The translations under genes and the position numbers were made by a program. The notes under the pieces are model-generated. The model did not search any database, was not told the origin of the DNA, and saw nothing but the letters and a program-made list of their open reading frames with translations. A stretch of DNA of 64,000 bases from JANRLT01 sp041736895 (GTDB lineage Bacteria; Planctomycetota; Planctomycetia; Pirellulales; JALHPA01). Below, one piece after another: positions 23,020 to 31,050 of the stretch. Position 1 is the first letter of the stretch. The number at the start of each line of letters is the position of its first letter. The stretch is from contig JBGSSS010000062.1 in the NCBI GenBank assembly GCA_041736895.1, positions 33,224 through 97,223 of the forward strand. The letters are read 5' to 3'.

Positions 23020-26000
23020 AATCGTTGCTGCTAGTCCAAAAGAAGGCCGACAAGAAAAAGGAAGACAACCAGAAAGAAGAAAAGCCCGCCCCAACCGAGG
23101 AGCAACTCCTCCGGGATATCAAAGTTCCCGAGGGTTTCACGACCAAGGTCTTTGCCGCTCCGCCCCAAGTGGGCTATCCCGTGGGGCTCTGCGTCGCGCC
23201 GAATGGCGACGTCTACATAGCCAGCGATGAGAACGGCTCACTCGGCGCTGGCCCGAACCGCGGCAAGATTTTTCGCTGCATCGATACAGACCGTGATGGC
23301 CGCGCCGACAAGATCGACGTCTTTGCGGTGATCGACAGCCCCCGCGGATTGTTTCACGACGGCAAGCAGTTGTTCGTCCTTGCGCCGCCGAACCTGGTCT
23401 CGTTCACCGACACCGATGGCGATGGAAAGTCGGACAAGCAAGAAACACTCGTCGCCGGCATCGGGTTCGATCTGAAATTTCGCGGCGCGGATCACACGAC
23501 CAACCAATTACAAATGGGTGCGGACGGCTGGATCTATGTCGCCGTCGGCGATTACGGTTTTCGCAAAGCGACCGACAAATCGGGCAAGACGCTCGAATAC
23601 CGCGGCGGCGGGATCGTCCGCGTGAAATCCGACGGTACGAATCTGGAAGTCGTCAGCCGCGGCCAACGCAACATCTACGACGTTGCGATCAGTCCCCTTG
23701 GCGAGCTCTTCACGCGCGACAACACCAACGACGGCGGCGGCTGGAATGTACGGCTCTCGCATGTCCTGCCCGGCGCGCAGATGGGTTACCCGTCGCACTT
23801 CCTCAATTACCCGGCGGAGCATTGGCCGGCGCTGGTCGATTACGGTGGAGGCTCGCCCTGCGGTTCGCTGTTTATCGACGAACCAGGTTTGCCGCCGGAA
23901 ATCGGCCGGACTTTGCTGACGTGCGATTGGGGCCGCAGCGTGATCTATCGTCATCCTCTCAAAGCCGACGGCGCTTCGTTCACGCCCGAGGCGGCGGACT
24001 TCATCAAAATCTCGCGCCCGGTCGACATCGATTACGACGGTGCTGGAAAATTCTACGTCGCGAGTTGGCGTGACGGCGGGTTCAAGTACAGCCATCCGTT
24101 CGTCGGCTATGTCGCGACGATCGAATACACGGCCGGCAAGTTCCAGCCGATGCCGGATGTGGCGAAGCTCGATGTCAAGCAACTCCTCGCCGAGCTGCGC
24201 AGCGACAGCCATCGCCGCCGGCTCTTCGCCCAGCTTGAATTGCAACGCCGCTTGTTTGGCGAAGTGAAACCCGAAGTTGCCAACCTTGCCGGCGGCAAAG
24301 AAGCTCCGGGCATGATGATGGAAGGAATGAAGACGGAGACGATCACCAAGCTGATGGACCTGCTCTTTGATTCCAAAGCGTCGCTCGAATCACGCCTGGC
24401 AGTCGTGCCGTTGCTAAATGAGCACCTCAAAGACGCCAACGAAACAGAGTGCCAAGAATTGAACGCTCGCTTTGAGACCGAAATCTTGGCGAAGAATGAT
24501 CCCGGCGCGCTGGTAATCCCAGGACTGCTTGCTCAATCGCCGCTTTGTTCGTCCGGTCACACGCCGATTATCTACAAAGCCTTGCTCACGCACGATGACC
24601 CGCGAGTTCGACTGCAAGCCGTGGCAATCGCCGGCAAAATTCCGCAATCGCCGCTGTTGCTGCGGATGTTGCTCTCGCGCTTGACAGACGAAGACCGGGC
24701 GGTTGCGCACATCGCCGAGCGGTCGTTGCTGGGCTTGGCTGGCTATCCCAAAGCCCAGAGCGGCAACGAGCATCCGCAGAATCTCGAGAAGCAAAATCCC
24801 GAACTGCCTAGCAGAGTCGCCGACACGATTTCGCTCGGCCTGACCGATGAGAATCCGAAGCTCAGCGCGGCGGCGAGAATCTTGGCCCAGGTGAATCGCC
24901 CGGCCGTGGTCACGGACCTAATCCAGACACTCGGCAAGAAATCGCTCGCGGCCGAGCAACGCCAAGCGATCCTGACCGCGCTCTGTCGGCAGTACTTTGT
25001 CGATCAAGCGTGGGATGGCAAGTGGTGGGGAACGCGGCCCGACACGACCGGCCCGTATTACACGCCGGTCAAGTGGAGCGAAAGCGACCGCATCGCCGAG
25101 ACCCTCAAAAGGCAACTGACCACGCTGCCGGACACGGATCGCAAACACCTGCTATCGCAGGCGCTGAAGCACAAAATCGATCTGCCCGAGGTGCTCGCCG
25201 CGGCGCAGGAAGCAGCCGTGAGCGATGCCGATTTCCGCAAGACGATGGTTCCGGTCCTGGCCACGCGCAAGGAACTCGCGCCGCTCGATATCAAGGTGCT
25301 GGAACTGGCAGCCCGCGATGCGCAGCTCGAGGCGAAAATTCGCGCCTCGGCGATTAATAGCCTCTGCCGCGGTAAGTTCGATTCCCCGGCCTTCACCGCT
25401 GGATTTGCCGCTCTGGTTGAAGCGCTCGAGAATCCGAAGCCGGCGAAGGAATTGACCGATGCCCGCGATCAAATCCAACGCGATTCGAAGAACAGCAAGC
25501 AGTTCCGCCAAATTCTCGACCGCCTGAATACCGATAATCGCGTGGAACGAGAATTGTTGTTTGCCATGTTATTGACCTCGGCCGCGGACCCCAAATTCGC
25601 GGAGAAGGACAAGTACGAAATCGAATCCCATTTGAACAAATCCTGGGATGAACCCGCACAAAGCGTCGATCTACTCAAGGCGATTGCCCGCACCAAATCG
25701 GAGTCGTTCAACGACGCCGTTCGGAAGCAGACAACCGCCGCCGACAAAGACGTGCAAGCCGCGGCGCAACAAGCGTTCAAGGCATTGCAACTCGACAAGA
25801 AACCCGACGCTGGGCCGAAGATCGCCAATCTCTCGTTCGAAGAAGTCCTAGCCGAAGCCAAAAAACTTCCCGGCGATCTGGCCCGCGGTGAGCAACTTTT
25901 CACCAAGCAACAATGCGTGAATTGCCACACGGTCAACAAGGGCGATACGCCCAAGGGGCCGTACCTTGGCGGAATCTCCGCGCGCTACAACCGCACGGAA

Positions 26001-26288
26001 CTGACCGAGTCGATCCTCAAACCGAGCGCCAAAATCGCACAGGGTTTCGAAACGCAATGGTTCGAGACCGACGAAGGTTTGACCTTCGAAGGCTTCGTCA
26101 CCCGCGAGTCCGGCACCGAAGTCGAAATCCGCAACACGAAGGGCGAGCAGCAAATCGTCAGCAAGGAGCACATCGAAGAACGCGGCAAGCGCGAGCAATC
26201 GATCATGCCCAACGGTTTGCTCGATACACTGACGCCGGCGGACTTGGCCGCGCTGCTCAAGTATCTGGAATCGCTGCCAGCGCAGTAA
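22989..26288 (+). CDS. PVC-type heme-binding protein (propeller, HEAT-like repeats, c-type cytochrome), probably read as fusion to ThuA
   Basis: From about 23110 the frame encodes a DUF7133-like dehydrogenase propeller ('VGYPVGLCVAPNGDVYIAS', 'IYDVAISPLGELFTRDN'), then HEAT-like helical repeats, and a C-terminal c-type cytochrome with 'CVNCH' (25914-25928) and a distal Met candidate in the tail. Cytochrome maturation occurs outside the cytoplasm, so export is required, yet there is no signal peptide. The only upstream ATG (22860) lies deep inside thuA and gives an Arg-rich leader; a TTG at 23025 has AGGA upstream, but inside the hairpin. I therefore start it at the -1 frame entry point 22989, giving a ThuA fusion of roughly 1400 residues. 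The linker is Lys/Glu/Pro-rich. Confidence 0.8.
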   Translation, partial: VTEPAASKPQESLLLVQKKADKKKEDNQKEEKPAPTEEQLLRDIKVPEGFTTKVFAAPPQVGYPVGLCVAPNGDVYIASDENGSLGAGPNRGKIFRCIDTDRDGRADKIDVFAVIDSPRGLFHDGKQLFVLAPPNLVSFTDTDGDGKSDKQETLVAGIGFDLKFRGADHTTNQLQMGADGWIYVAVGDYGFRKATDKSGKTLEYRGGGIVRVKSDGTNLEVVSRGQRNIYDVAISPLGELFTRDNTNDGGGWNVRLSHVLPGAQMGYPSHFLNYPAEHWPALVDYGGGSPCGSLFIDEPGLPPEIGRTLLTCDWGRSVIYRHPLKADGASFTPEAADFIKISRPVDIDYDGAGKFYVASWRDGGFKYSHPFVGYVATIEYTAGKFQPMPDVAKLDVKQLLAELRSDSHRRRLFAQLELQRRLFGEVKPEVANLAGGKEAPGMMMEGMKTETITKLMDLLFDSKASLESRLAVVPLLNEHLKDANETECQELNARFETEILAKNDPGALVIPGLLAQSPLCSSGHTPIIYKALLTHDDPRVRLQAVAIAGKIPQSPLLLRMLLSRLTDEDRAVAHIAERSLLGLAGYPKAQSGNEHPQNLEKQNPELPSRVADTISLGLTDENPKLSAAARILAQVNRPAVVTDLIQTLGKKSLAAEQRQAILTALCRQYFVDQAWDGKWWGTRPDTTGPYYTPVKWSESDRIAETLKRQLTTLPDTDRKHLLSQALKHKIDLPEVLAAAQEAAVSDADFRKTMVPVLATRKELAPLDIKVLELAARDAQLEAKIRASAINSLCRGKFDSPAFTAGFAALVEALENPKPAKELTDARDQIQRDSKNSKQFRQILDRLNTDNRVERELLFAMLLTSAADPKFAEKDKYEIESHLNKSWDEPAQSVDLLKAIARTKSESFNDAVRKQTTAADKDVQAAAQQAFKALQLDKKPDAGPKIANLSFEEVLAEAKKLPGDLARGEQLFTKQQCVNCHTVNKGDTPKGPYLGGISARYNRTELTESILKPSAKIAQGFETQWFETDEGLTFEGFVTRESGTEVEIRNTKGEQQIVSKEHIEERGKREQSIMPNGLLDTLTPADLAALLKYLESLPAQ

Positions 26289-26397
26289 AACACAGCTTGC
26301 AAATCGAATGTTGTCAGGTCTCGCTTGACAACCGGCTTAGCCGGAGCGTCCATGCCCGCCCTGTGTTTACTGCTCGCTACGCTCGTCATCGGCGGCT

Positions 26398-26709
26398 TTA
26401 TCGATCGCGCGGCAGCTTCGGAAAAGAGTTCCGCGGATCGCGCCAGATGCTGCGCTCCTCCTCCGGCTCGTGAAAAAACTTCATCACGAGCCAGAGCGTT
26501 CCCAATTGCACGAGAAACAGCACACCCAGCACACTTCCCGTCACCATCAGTCCGAGCGTCACATCGCCCATCCCCATGGTTGTCAGAAAACTGACAAACA
26601 ACCCGATTACCGTATTAAAGAGCAGCAGCCCACGCAGACTGATCTGCGGCAATGGCGGCGGTTGGTCGTCGGGTTCGGAGTCCATTGGAATTGTGGCTTC
26701 TGCAGTCAT
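26398..26709 (-). CDS. Small two-helix membrane protein
   Basis: The 103-residue protein has a polar Pro-rich start ('DDQPPPLPQISL'), two membrane helices ('LLLFNTVIGLFVSFLTTMG' and 'LGLMVTGSVLGVLFLVQLGTLWLV') and a charged tail ('FFHEPEEERSIWRDP'). I do not recognise a named family. It is an isolated minus-strand gene between the heme protein and oligoendopeptidase F, with family B palindromes starting one base after its ATG on the upstream side. Confidence 0.65.
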   Translation of the reverse strand: MTAEATIPMDSEPDDQPPPLPQISLRGLLLFNTVIGLFVSFLTTMGMGDVTLGLMVTGSVLGVLFLVQLGTLWLVMKFFHEPEEERSIWRDPRNSFPKLPRDR

Positions 26710-26775
26710 GTACGACGGACTTCTACTCCGTCGAATAACCGAATTCTGTTCCGACGGACTAGAAGTCCGTCGAAC
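26710..26775. repeat. Palindrome pair, family B
   Basis: Two palindromes, CGACGGACTTCTACTCCGTCG (26713-26733; 21-bp unit given by position) and CGACGGACT-AGA-AGTCCGTCG (26752-26772), lie about 20 bases apart in the promoter region of the small membrane protein. A second pair of the same family is at 48498-48563. Confidence 0.85.
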
Positions 26776-26919
26776 GGCGACTTAATAGATACAATTGAAT
26801 TCTAGCATGTTTCTTGTCGGCTGAAGCTCACGCTACCCTTGACACTTGCGGATTGCTCCAGCGTTTGCCAAGATTCTACCAGCGACCGCACCTTCTCCGC
26901 ATCTCTGTGAGCTTTCTCC

Positions 26920-28707
26920 ATGTCCGAATTTCCGCACTGGAACCTTGCGCCGATTTTTCCCGGGCTTGATAGCGAAGAATATCGCGCAGGCCGCATCGAT
27001 TATGAAGAGCGCCTGGCCGCGCTCGAGTTGCTCTTTGATGAAAATCAAATCCGCCGCCGCAACATCGCCAGCCACGAAACGCCGGCGGTGCTCGGCGAAT
27101 TGCTGGAACGGATTTTAACAGCAAGCAACGAGTTGTTCGTGCGCGGCGAGACGCTCGGCGCGTTCCTCCATGCGCTCATCACGACCGACAGCTATAACGC
27201 CGCGGCGGCCAAGGAAAACTCGGCGCTGGAAATGCTCGGCACACGCCGGCAACAGCTTGAAGTCCGGCTCAAGGGCTGGCTCGGCGCGCTCGCCAAGCAA
27301 CTCCCGGAACTCATCAAAGGCAGTTCGCTCCTGGCTGAGCATCACTTCTTCCTCACGTTCACCGCCGAGCAGAGCCGGTACCTGATGAGCGAACCGCTCG
27401 AAGCACTCGCCGCCGAGTTGGCACTCGATGCGGGCACCGCTTGGGGCCGCTTGCAAGGCACCGTCACGAGCCAGCTCACGGTGAACTTCGACGGTAAAGA
27501 AATGCCGATCACGATGGTTCGAAACCTGAGCTTCGATCCCGATCCGGCAGTGCGCGAGCGTGCCTATCACGTCGAGATCGCCGGCTGGAAATCGATCAGC
27601 CCCACGGTCGCGGCCTGCTTGAACGGCGTCAAGGGAACGGCACTGACGCTCAACAAGCAGCGCGGGCGAGCCAGCGTGTTGGATTTATCACTCGAACAAA
27701 ACCGCATCGACCGCGCGACGCTCGACGCACTGCTGGGGTCGATTCATGAATTCTTGCCCGAGTTTCGCCGTTACTTTACCTCGAAGGCGAAGAAGCTTGG
27801 CCACAAGGCGCTGATGTGGTGGGATCTGTTCGCTCCGATCGGCCACGCCGAACAGCGTTTCACGTGGGACGAGGCACGCCGCTTCATCGTCGAAAAGTTC
27901 AGCAACTTCTCGCCGGAGCTCGGCGCCTTCGCCGAACGCAACTTCGCCCAAAGTTGGATCGACGCAGAACCACGCGCCGGTAAACGGGGCGGGGCGTATT
28001 GCATGAGCGTGCCAGGCCGCGAAGAGAGCCGCATTCTGATGAACTTCGATGGCAGCTTCGAGCAACTGATGACGCTCGCGCACGAGTTGGGCCATGCCTG
28101 GCACAACGAGTGTCAGACAGGCTTGCCGATGCTGCGCCGTGGTTCGCCGGCAACGCTGGCCGAAACGGCAAGCATCTTCTGCGAGACGCTCGTCGCCGAG
28201 TCATCGCTCGCCACGGCCTCGCCGGCCGAGCAATTGATGATCCTCGAAGCGCAGTTGGCGAACGCAGCACAAGTTTGCGTCGATATCAGTTCGCGGTACC
28301 TGTTCGAAACGGCCGTCATGGAACGCCGGCCACAGGGCGAATTGAGCGCCGAGGAGTTCTCCGAAATTCTCCATGCCGCGCAGCGCGAAACGTATGGCGA
28401 GGCCGTCGCCGCGGGGACCTATCACCCGTATATGTGGCTGTGGAAAGGCCACTACTACAGCCACGACGATAACTTCTACAACTTCCCGTACGCCTTCGGG
28501 CATTTGTTCAGCCTGGGTCTCTACGCGATCTTTCAAAAAGAGGGTACGTCGTTCGTGCCGCGCTACAACGCGCTGCTCCGCGACACGGCGCAGGACATGG
28601 CCGCACCGCTCGCCGAACGCTTTGGTCTTAACATTCGCGAACGCGAATTCTGGCGCGGAAGTCTCCGCGTGGTCGCACGGATGGTCGATCGGTACGAGAC
28701 GCTGTAG
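26920..28707 (+). CDS. pepF: Oligoendopeptidase F-family zinc metallopeptidase (M3)
   Basis: A cytoplasmic peptidase that degrades short peptides. The 595-residue protein has no signal peptide. The zinc site is 'LMTLAHELGHAWHNE' (His388, Glu389, His392), with the third ligand expected in the downstream 'ETASIFCETLVAESSL' Glu region, and the M3 C-terminal motif 'FPYAFGHLFSLGLYAIF'. N-terminal helices match the oligoendopeptidase F lid domain. Length fits the family (about 560-610). The TAG stop overlaps a family A palindrome. It lies in the same direction as the ABC exporter pair, about 70 bases away, though repeats separate them. Confidence 0.92.
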   Translation: MSEFPHWNLAPIFPGLDSEEYRAGRIDYEERLAALELLFDENQIRRRNIASHETPAVLGELLERILTASNELFVRGETLGAFLHALITTDSYNAAAAKENSALEMLGTRRQQLEVRLKGWLGALAKQLPELIKGSSLLAEHHFFLTFTAEQSRYLMSEPLEALAAELALDAGTAWGRLQGTVTSQLTVNFDGKEMPITMVRNLSFDPDPAVRERAYHVEIAGWKSISPTVAACLNGVKGTALTLNKQRGRASVLDLSLEQNRIDRATLDALLGSIHEFLPEFRRYFTSKAKKLGHKALMWWDLFAPIGHAEQRFTWDEARRFIVEKFSNFSPELGAFAERNFAQSWIDAEPRAGKRGGAYCMSVPGREESRILMNFDGSFEQLMTLAHELGHAWHNECQTGLPMLRRGSPATLAETASIFCETLVAESSLATASPAEQLMILEAQLANAAQVCVDISSRYLFETAVMERRPQGELSAEEFSEILHAAQRETYGEAVAAGTYHPYMWLWKGHYYSHDDNFYNFPYAFGHLFSLGLYAIFQKEGTSFVPRYNALLRDTAQDMAAPLAERFGLNIREREFWRGSLRVVARMVDRYETL

Positions 28708-28771
28708 TGTGGGCTTCAGCCCACACGTCATTTCGCTGAATCTTTTTTTACGCGTGGGCTGAAGCCCACGC
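28707..28771. repeat. Two family A palindromes between pepF and the ABC gene
   Basis: GTGTGGGCTTCAGCCCACAC (28707-28726) begins on the last base of the pepF stop codon; GCGTGGGCTGAAGCCCACGC (28752-28771) ends 6 bases before the ATP-binding-protein ATG. Together they form a larger inverted arrangement occupying nearly the whole gap. Confidence 0.9.
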
Positions 28772-28777
28772 TACTTT

Positions 28778-29725
28778 ATGCTCGCGATCTCCTGTAAAAA
28801 CCTCGTCAAAACCTACGACAGCAAGCCGCCGGTCGATGCCGTGCGCGGGTTGGATCTGGCAGTCGAGCGCGGCGAATGTTTTGGGCTGCTCGGACCAAAC
28901 GGCGCGGGCAAGACGACCACGATCGAGATTCTTGAAGGCTTGCTTGCCGCGACCAGCGGCGAAGTCGAGGTCATGGGTCTGCGCTGGGGCCGCGACGACG
29001 ATGCGATACGGGAGCAAGTCGGCATCTCGCTGCAAGAGACAAAGCTCTCGGAAAAGCTCACTGTCCGCGAAACGGTGCAACTGTTTCGCAGCTTTTATCA
29101 GAAACCGCTGGCCGCGGACGAAGCAATTGCCAAGGTTTCGTTGCAAGAGAAAGCCGACTCGCGCGTCGGCAAGCTCAGCGGCGGACAGAAACAGCGCCTC
29201 GCCGTGGCATGCGCGATTGTTGGCGATCCCCAGTTGCTCTTCCTCGACGAACCGACGACGGGTCTCGATCCGGCATCGCGGCGCGAACTGTGGGAGATTA
29301 TTCGCTCGTTCAAAGCCGCCGGCCGTACGATTTTGCTCACAACGCATTACATGGATGAAGCCGAGCGGCTGTGCGATCGCATCGCCATCGTCGATCATGG
29401 CCGTGTGATTGCGCTCGGCACGCCGCGGGAGTTAATCGCGAGCCTGGGCGGGGAGCATATTCTCGAGTTTACCCTCGAGACCGACAGCGCGGCGATACTC
29501 AATGGCGAACTCACCGCGTCGTTGCAGCAATTGCCCTCGGTAACGAGCGCCGAAGTTCACGATGGCCAAGCGCGATTGTCGGTCCGCGAGTTTCACGTCG
29601 CCCTCCCAGCGGTGGTGAATCTGCTGGCGGAGCGCGGCTACAAACTAGTGAATCTGGGGACGCATCATGCCTCGCTCGAAGATGTTTTTGTGAAGTTGGC
29701 GGGTCGGAAGTTGAGCGAGGAATGA
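28778..29725 (+). CDS. ABC transporter ATP-binding protein (ABC-2 type)
   Basis: The 315-residue protein has all nucleotide-binding motifs: Walker A 'GLLGPNGAGKTTTIE', Q-loop 'GISLQETKLSEKLTV', signature 'LSGGQKQRL', Walker B 'QLLFLDEPTTGLDP', D-loop and switch 'LLTTHYMDEAERL'. A C-terminal domain of about 85 residues follows, as in DrrA/CcmA-like exporters of drugs, polysaccharides or membrane proteins. It couples with the permease 64 bases downstream. No Shine-Dalgarno sequence is obvious because the palindrome abuts the start. The substrate is unknown. Confidence 0.93.
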   Translation: MLAISCKNLVKTYDSKPPVDAVRGLDLAVERGECFGLLGPNGAGKTTTIEILEGLLAATSGEVEVMGLRWGRDDDAIREQVGISLQETKLSEKLTVRETVQLFRSFYQKPLAADEAIAKVSLQEKADSRVGKLSGGQKQRLAVACAIVGDPQLLFLDEPTTGLDPASRRELWEIIRSFKAAGRTILLTTHYMDEAERLCDRIAIVDHGRVIALGTPRELIASLGGEHILEFTLETDSAAILNGELTASLQQLPSVTSAEVHDGQARLSVREFHVALPAVVNLLAERGYKLVNLGTHHASLEDVFVKLAGRKLSEE

Positions 29726-29789
29726 ATCGGCTATGACGCAAGCGGGTGGGTAGTTCGACGGTACAAAGCACGACTTTTCTTAAAAATCA

Positions 29790-30866
29790 ATGTCCTCACG
29801 CTCCTGGTTCGAACACCCGTTGGCACAAATCGTCATCGCACGCGTGCGCGAATTCACGCGTGAACCCGAGGCCGTTTTTTGGGTCTGCGGCTTTCCCATC
29901 ATGATGGTGATTGCGCTGGGTCTGGCTTTTCGCAATCAACGCGTCGAAGAGATCCAAGTCGACCTCGTCGGTGAACCCCTGCTCGTCGAACAAACGGCGA
30001 AGATCCTCAAAGAAGACAAGCGGATGAACGTCACGCCGCACAAAGATGCGGCCGATGGCGAGCAACGGCTGCGCACGGCGAAGACGTCGCTGCTCGTCCG
30101 AGTTCTCGCTAGTGAGCAGACCGAACCCAAATTCACTTACCAATACGAACTTGACCCCACGCGCGCCGAGAGCGTGCTGGCGAAAAGCGCGGTCGATGAT
30201 GTCTTGCAGCGCGGTGCTGGCCGCAAAGACTCCGTGACGATCAAAGAGGTCGAACGGGCTGAGCCGGGAGGACGCTACATCGATTTTCTCGTGCCGGGCT
30301 TGCTCGGCATGAGTCTGATGGGGGGCGGGCTCTGGGGCATTGGGTTTGTCACGGTCGATATGCGGATTCGAAAACTTCTCAAGCGATTCCTCGGCACACC
30401 CATGAAGAAAAGCCAATTCCTCGGCGGATTGATGCTCGCGCGGCTGTTGTTTTTGCTGCCCGAGGTGCTGATCCTGCTCCTCTTTTCACACTTTGTCTTC
30501 GAGGTGCGAGTCGCTGGCTCCTATTTCGAGGTCTTGCTCTTGATCTTGCTCGGAGCTTTCAGCTTCTCCGGCATAGGACTGTTGGTGGCAAGCCGCGCGA
30601 ACACCATCGAGATGGTCACGGGATTGATGAACTTGGTGATGGTGCCGATGTGGATCTTCTCGGGGATCTTCTTTTCGCCCGAGCGTTATCCCGATTGGAT
30701 GCAGCCATTCATTCAGGCGTTGCCGCTCACAGCGCAGAACAACTTGCTGCGCGCGGTGATGCAAGAGGGCGACTCGATGTGGCAGCATCTGGTGCCGCTG
30801 GCCATTCTCTTGACCTGGGGGATTGTGACGTTTGCTCTGGGGCTCAAAATCTTCAAGTGGAATTGA
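29790..30866 (+). CDS. ABC-2 type permease
   Basis: The 358-residue protein is the membrane partner of the ATPase encoded just upstream. It has one N-terminal helix ('EAVFWVCGFPIMMVIALGLAF'), a large extracytoplasmic loop of about 130 residues, and five further helices after 'YIDFLVPGLLGMSLMGGG', including 'NLVMVPMWIFSGIFFSPERYP', the typical ABC-2 block. It ends with 'GLKIFKWN'. This one-plus-five arrangement is common to ABC-2 exporters with a periplasmic insert. Confidence 0.9.
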   Translation: MSSRSWFEHPLAQIVIARVREFTREPEAVFWVCGFPIMMVIALGLAFRNQRVEEIQVDLVGEPLLVEQTAKILKEDKRMNVTPHKDAADGEQRLRTAKTSLLVRVLASEQTEPKFTYQYELDPTRAESVLAKSAVDDVLQRGAGRKDSVTIKEVERAEPGGRYIDFLVPGLLGMSLMGGGLWGIGFVTVDMRIRKLLKRFLGTPMKKSQFLGGLMLARLLFLLPEVLILLLFSHFVFEVRVAGSYFEVLLLILLGAFSFSGIGLLVASRANTIEMVTGLMNLVMVPMWIFSGIFFSPERYPDWMQPFIQALPLTAQNNLLRAVMQEGDSMWQHLVPLAILLTWGIVTFALGLKIFKWN

Positions 30867-31050
30867 TCGCCGTCGATTCCACGACACTTTGCCATCAAAT
30901 TGACGACGACATCAATGCGCGATGATTCGTCCTAAATTTTGATGGGCAAATTGTTTGCATCGCGCATGTCGGCTTGTTAAGTTGATAGCGACGAGGACCA
31001 CACACGCTCCCAGCAAAGTGTTCCTTCTCTTCTCGACGCCAGGCGCGGCA

